From Branchiostoma floridae (taxonomy: Eukaryota; Chordata; Leptocardii; Amphioxiformes; Branchiostomatidae): a DNA stretch of 64,000 bases. Position numbers and translations under genes: made by a program. Shown one piece after another: positions 59,301 to 64,000 of the stretch. The stretch spans positions 8,830,985 to 8,894,984 of the forward strand of contig NC_049979.1 of NCBI RefSeq assembly GCF_000003815.2. Reading direction: 5' to 3'. The notes beneath the pieces were generated by a model, which was not told the origin of the DNA, ran no database searches, and saw only the letters and a program-made list of their open reading frames with translations. The stretch's first letter is position 1. Each line of letters begins with the position of its first letter.

Positions 59301-62300
59301 ATTGAAATCAAGATGAGAAGCACTGTGCACAGGTAGATTTGTTCAGAATTGATTATCACAACTGTTACACTCAGTAAAACAGCCGAGTTGACTATGAAAA
59401 ACAAGATGCCATGTGCAGCTGTCCCCAGGATGTAACGTTACATGTCTGCTTTCTGCCTCATAAACTTTCACGTGTCAAACCTCATTGATATTCATCAAAT
59501 CTGTCAAGCACATATGGCTTTCACTGTAGCATGTCTATTCTTGGTTTGATGATTGAGAATTCTTGAGATAAAACCAATCAGTTACATACAAATGTATGCA
59601 CTCTTATACTACATGGTGCTTTTAAATATAAGCTAAACTGAATGGTGCAGCAGCATTGGTTTTGCTTTACCTGTCAGGCTATAGAAAAGTTTGTCCCATC
59701 ATCATAGTCCCCTTGAACGACTGAGTGATATGCTACATTTAAAATATAAAATATAGGAAGCTGCTTTTTCTGCTGTTTAGTTAATGTGAATTGTCCTTTG
59801 ATTAAAATGAAGTCCTCTAATAGCACACGTGCAAAACATCCATGCAAAACAGCCTCATCAGACCACTGTAAATGCATTTAAGTTCACTGGGATATACTTT
59901 CACGGTAGCAAGAAAATAGAGTGTTTGTGGTGGTTTTAAGTTCGCAGTAGCACCATAGACTGTAGTCACACACTATAATGGAAATATTCTTGTGGTGGTT
60001 TTAAGTTTGCGGTGAAGTGGCCCCCATGAAAACTGTGAAAATAAAACTACCGTGAACATTTCTGCATTAATTTTACAGTACATAATGATCAAAAATAAAA
60101 AGAAGACCGGAACAGTGCTGACCTTGACTGTTCCATATCCCTGGACCTTTGATCTTCCACAGTGAGTACAAACACTTCCGCAGGTCCTCCCGGGCGTTCC
60201 ACAGGGGGAGGGGCTTGGACTCCTCGTCTTCCCATATCGCAGGAGGCGATTGGAGGAATAAGTTGGGAGAAATCCACTCTGCATCAGTGATCCCAGACAG
60301 GTAGGGGAGTGAATGGAATATAGTCTGTGTGTAAAATAGAGCAAGATGATGCATCAGTAGATATCACCTTGTTTGGTACGATTGATACATGTGGAGTTTT
60401 GCACCAAGAATAAGGCAAATGAAAGGAGAAGAAACAAACCTCTACACTGTAATCCTGCCGAGGCCTAAAGTTGTAGATGTACCAGTTTTCAGTCAACTTT
60501 TTCCACACCTTACTGGCTGTGCTGTTTAGACAAACATAAAGACAACAAGTTGTTTATTCATTTGGTGGTTTGCATAGTAAAAAAATGACAAGCAGACAGA
60601 TGCTGGAAATAAAATAAAAAAACATGGTGGGTTTGTATCTCCCAACGCTGTAATAATGTACATGCATATATACTCCTGATATGGAAATCATAATAACCAA
60701 TAATTAAATTAATAGACTTCCTCATGCAAGTCCAAAACACCATGCTTCCCTTCAGGAAGGTTGCAGGAATTGGAATTTCCAAGGTTCACACAAACCCAGA
60801 GAATGCTTATCCAAAGATGTTATAGCTCCCGAGTCTCTTCTGTCCTCCCCACAGAGGACAAAAGAAACATGGTAGCTATAAAAGGTTTGGATACAAGCTG
60901 CTCACATGTTTTCCTTGGCATCCAGACATGGCCTGAGTAGGGAGTGTCTCTCCATCAGACTGGTGAAGCCCTGCTCCTGGCAGTAGCGCCACATCCACTG
61001 CAGGGCTGACAGGGCGAACACTCTCACTGCAAAGTGGGGCACCAGTGCCCAGGGCATCACCGCAGGGAAAGCTTTGTCAAAGAATGCCTCCTGGAAAAAA
61101 CAAACAAACTCAGATTGATATTGCTATTCCTTAAAGTTTGTACACAATCACCAAGTTGAAATTGTCAGGCAAAATAGGCTGCGGTAGGCCAAGAAAATCC
61201 TGCATGAAATGTGTTAGGAGAGACTTTAAAATGCGCAGTCTAACTAGGGTGAACCCGCCGGACAGAGCTGCTTGAAGGCGTAGTTTGAAGACTAGCTGCC
61301 TACTCGTGTCACGGACGCCAGCATCAGTATAATCAAATACTGGATACTACATGTACTACATAAAGCTAGTAACATAAAGCTGTATATTCTGGCATCAAAA
61401 ACAAAATATTTTAAAAGATAAAGTTGATTTTATTTAAGGCAAGGCCTTCTGAACAGACCAACACTATTGCTACCTGTTCTTGTTTGTCCTCTAACAGAAG
61501 GCCTAAGTGGGCTGTGATCTCCATCTGGGATGCCATGATGCCAATCCTCTTGTCTGAATCCTGATGGAGAAGAATATCAGTAACAAAGGGCTATAAAATT
61601 AGTTATTTGGGCAGGGATTTGATTTCACAAGAGAAGCGGAAAGGAGATTTTTGTGATGTTTTCAGTTTGTCCTGGAAACAATACAGCACAAAAACCCATC
61701 ATGATGGTGTCTTGATTTTGGATGTGTAAATAAAATCATTGCAAGATTCACAGTAAGCTGTGTTATGTTTACCAGTGCAAGCACTGTGAATCTTGAAGAA
61801 TGTGACACTCACATGTCTGAGTCCGTCCCAGAGGTGGGACTGCAGGCTGGGGTACCTGTGCAGCAGCAGGAGCAGGCACCACTCCACCATGTACCGCACT
61901 GAGATCTGGTTCTCTGCAGCGAGCGTGTTGAACAGGTGGTCCACATACTGAGCTGCCAACGTCTGGGGAGGGAGGGTTACACAGGGGTCAGCAAGCAGCA
62001 TTGTCTCTAGCTATGTCCCATCCACTGTTAAGTTACAAGATGCTTCAGAGGAAAAGAAGTAAGAGGGAGGCCCAGAGTCACCAGAATAAGCAACCTACAT
62101 GCTTACACCAGTCAGGAGATGTGAGAGAGATAAAGTCCTTAGATGATGAAGGACAGCCTGCAGCAGATGAACCTTTCAAGTTTGGTTCAGGTAGGAGCTC
62201 AATCAAAGTCATCTTAAGAGTGTATAGTGGAGTCAACTCCATCAAAGAAAAGGTGATCTCTTCATTTTAAGTCCATTACACAAATTGATCTGTGCAATTC

Positions 62301-63990
62301 CCATAATTCCAATTTGATCTGTTGAATGATGAGCCTTTGGCAAGCTCCCATCTGAACACAAGGGAACACATGTACTTCCACAGCCTTGTCAGAAACTTTT
62401 AAAGTAGTAGGCTAATATCTGAAAGTAGCAGGCAAGCCGCTTTGCGGCTTGCAGCGAGCCACGAAGTGGCGAGTGGGGGGTAGGTACGGGAGGGGGGTTG
62501 CCCCCCTCCTGTAGGGGGGGTTTTGGGGGCCTCCCCCAGGAAAAATTTATAAATTTAGACCCCTAAACATGGTTTTTGGTGTATTCTGGGCAACTTTTCT
62601 TGTCAGCTTATATCTTGGAATTAACCTCTACCATTTTGTGAAAGAATCCATCCACAATCAGGCATGTTGTGTTTCTAGTTATAGTCCAGAAAATAGTCAC
62701 AGGCACACAGAGCTAGGCCCATGCACTCAAAGGTCCAGATATTAGAACTCCGCCTCCTTGGAGGTGTGGTGGCAGTGTCTACTGTAAGCTCAGATAATGT
62801 AAACAACAGAGAAAACCTAATACACATGTGGGACATTCGTCAAAATGACAGTTTTCAGATCCCCGAAGACCCAGTAAGCTATCAGAAAACTGCCAGAGAT
62901 TTATCAAGACAAATTGCTGGGGGATTTTGTAACAAAAGTAGGCGGCTGAAAAATGTAAAGTAGGCGGGGAAAATAGCCGGCTGCCGGCTGGATTTGACAA
63001 GGCTGTTCCACCTTCCCAACAACAAAACAGTGTTGACCCACAGAACAGAGGCACCTGCAGTCTGCCATCAAGACACGACATCCATGTGCAAGCAAGTCTG
63101 GTTGAGTCAGTGAGTGTGAAAGCCTACCTCTGAGATGTAAGGCAGGATGACGAGCACCACCTGCCACACCCGGTTCTTGTAGCGGTGAGGGTAGGCGTTC
63201 AGGTGGTACCTGTGGACCTTCTTGGTCATCTCCTGGTCCTGTGGGCAGAGACAGAGGGGGATAAGGAAACTTATTTTTGTAAGGACTTAATTTTGCAGTA
63301 GGAGCAGAAAGATGATTTTGTGGTGAAATAGAAAAATTCCAGTAGCAAAATCATGGAAGCTCATATTTGTGGTGTCATGATTTTGCAGTGGAGAGATTCA
63401 TGGTGAAAACAAAACCACTTTGACTGTTTCAAGATGTACAGTAAGACATGCTGTTAGATTTACATAAGGTTTAAACCTTTGTCCATCAAGGGGGAAGAAT
63501 TTCCTAGCAGCAAATTTCAGTTTAGCCCTCCTCGAATCGAAAAATGAAAAATAGAATTATAATTACATGTACATGCATCGGTGTATGCCATGCGGAATGG
63601 AAAATGTAATCTTCACCTTCTCCACAAGTCTGGTGAAAAGTAGCTCAATGAAGGGTGTCCACTGCTCCTGGTGCCTGCTGATACTGACCAGGAAGTTAAC
63701 GATGCAGGCACGAACCTGCTTGTCATCCCGCTCATCACTTCAACAGAAAACATAATACAAGTCAGTCAATAGTCAAGTCATATTCTAAACATCAGAAAGA
63801 AATCAAAGACATCTTACCAGCAAGACAGAGGCCAAATACAGTACCTCCATTTTTACAGCAGCAAAAAATGAACATGCAAAACATCCTATATCCATTACAT
63901 GTGTACAGATACCAGTATTGAGGTTACAAATAGTTGCTGAGGAAGTTCTCACCCTTTGTATGCCTCATTCACACTGCATTTGTTCCCAAG
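56348..63990 (-). CDS. TARBP1: TARBP1, tRNA (guanosine-2'-O)-methyltransferase, 3' part
   Basis: Twelve exons visible, minus: 63953-63990, 63617-63737, 63128-63238, 61813-61962, 61474-61560, 60906-61090, 60440-60521, 60123-60324, 58607-58795, 58094-58218, 57298-57434, 56348-56501. The gene continues beyond the window's right edge. The upstream exons are helical and match the large N-terminal region of TARBP1 (for example [21 protein letters not shown]). The last four form the SpoU/TrmH (SPOUT) methyltransferase: [20 protein letters not shown] (motif 1), [31 protein letters not shown] (motif 2), and [20 protein letters not shown] with LLIWEYTRQ (motif 3). SPOUT enzymes form a knotted SAM site; TARBP1 2'-O-methylates G18 of tRNAs, like yeast Trm3. 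The stop at 56348 lies in the first unit of the 67-bp minisatellite. Exon ends agree in phase throughout. Confidence 0.92.
56951..57162. mobile_element. MITE, TACTGTAAATGC family, copy B
   Basis: TACTGTAAATGCAGAAACTT at left and TTAAAAGCATTTACAGTA at right, with TTTGCGGTGG and CCGCAAA blocks inside; 212 bases in the last TARBP1 intron. Confidence 0.9.
57542..57717. mobile_element. MITE-like element, GATCTCC-AGCAGA family
   Basis: TAATCTCTAAGCAGATCCTA at left is the near-complement of TAGGATCTGCTTGGAGATTA at right; 176 bases in a TARBP1 intron. Homologous to 7701-7949, sharing GATAGTATCAAA and GCTGGCARAGGAGTGA. Confidence 0.85.
59865..60080. mobile_element. MITE, TACTGTAAATGC family, copy C
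   Basis: ACTGTAAATGCATTTAAGTT at left and TCTGCATTAATTTTACAGTA at right. The interior has GTGGTGGTTTTAAGTT blocks. It is more diverged than copies A and B and lies 42 bases from the donor of TARBP1 exon 60123-60324. Confidence 0.85.
62380..63010. mobile_element. Unclassified inserted element in a TARBP1 intron
   Basis: ACAGCCTTGTCAGAAA near 62380 and TTTGACAAGGCTGT near 62994-63007 are inverted repeats bracketing about 630 bases. Inside are a short hairpin (GCAAGCCGC..GCGGCTTGC), CCACGAAGTGGCGAG, runs of G and C around 62475-62540, and an 80-codon frame (62721-62963) with no known motif. Probably a non-autonomous DNA element. Confidence 0.55.
63270..63443. repeat. Possible degenerate relative of the TACTGTAAATGC MITE
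   Basis: ATTTTGCAGTAG and ATTTTGTGGTGAAAT-type blocks with a GTACAGTA right end recall the interior of the MITE copies, but the terminal repeats are no longer clear. Confidence 0.3.
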
Positions 63991-64000
63991 CTGTTTCACG

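Overview
The window is animal nuclear DNA. Coding segments are short exons with GT-AG (twice GC-AG) introns, and the introns and intergenic DNA are packed with small inverted-repeat elements, microsatellites and LINE pieces. The gene content points to a cephalochordate (amphioxus, Branchiostoma): a signal peptide + two kringles + trypsin protease, an intronless olfactory-receptor-like GPCR, a Fer2-type bHLH factor, an ST8Sia-like sialyltransferase, an OST-alpha (SLC51A) homologue and TARBP1. The species is inferred; no search was run. Two runs of N (39261-39874 and 44250-44436) show it is a scaffold.

Layout. 1-5.2 kb is repeat-rich and has no gene I can support. 5.3-10.9 kb (minus) is a nine-exon kringle serine protease of 436 residues. 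11.9-15.2 kb (minus) is a five-exon carboxylesterase/cholinesterase-like gene. 16.4-17.7 kb (plus) is a single-exon olfactory-receptor-like GPCR. 20.8-24.2 kb (plus) is a second esterase with the same exon plan, inverted relative to the first, with two breaks in frame. 24.4-25.1 kb (minus) is a frame-broken NHL-repeat fragment. 25.8-32.3 kb (minus) is a seven-exon OST-alpha gene. 32.3-41.0 kb is a gene-poor stretch with foldback repeats and an assembly gap. 41.0-45.2 kb (plus) is an alpha-2,8-sialyltransferase with a gap inside it. 47.2-49.5 kb (plus) is a four-exon Fer2-like bHLH gene. 51.1-54.3 kb (minus) is an intact 1066-residue LINE ORF2. 56.3-64 kb (minus) is the 3' half of TARBP1, followed directly by a 67-bp minisatellite made from its own last exon.

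The genes do not form one pathway. The clear local relationship is the inverted esterase pair flanking the GPCR. In exon 1 the two esterases are almost identical even at silent positions, while later exons have diverged strongly, which suggests gene conversion. At least six families of short inverted-repeat elements recur in the window, several of them within tens of bases of splice donors.

Exon ends were read by eye from splice consensus, reading frame and family homology. Every junction was checked for codon phase, but none has transcript support here.
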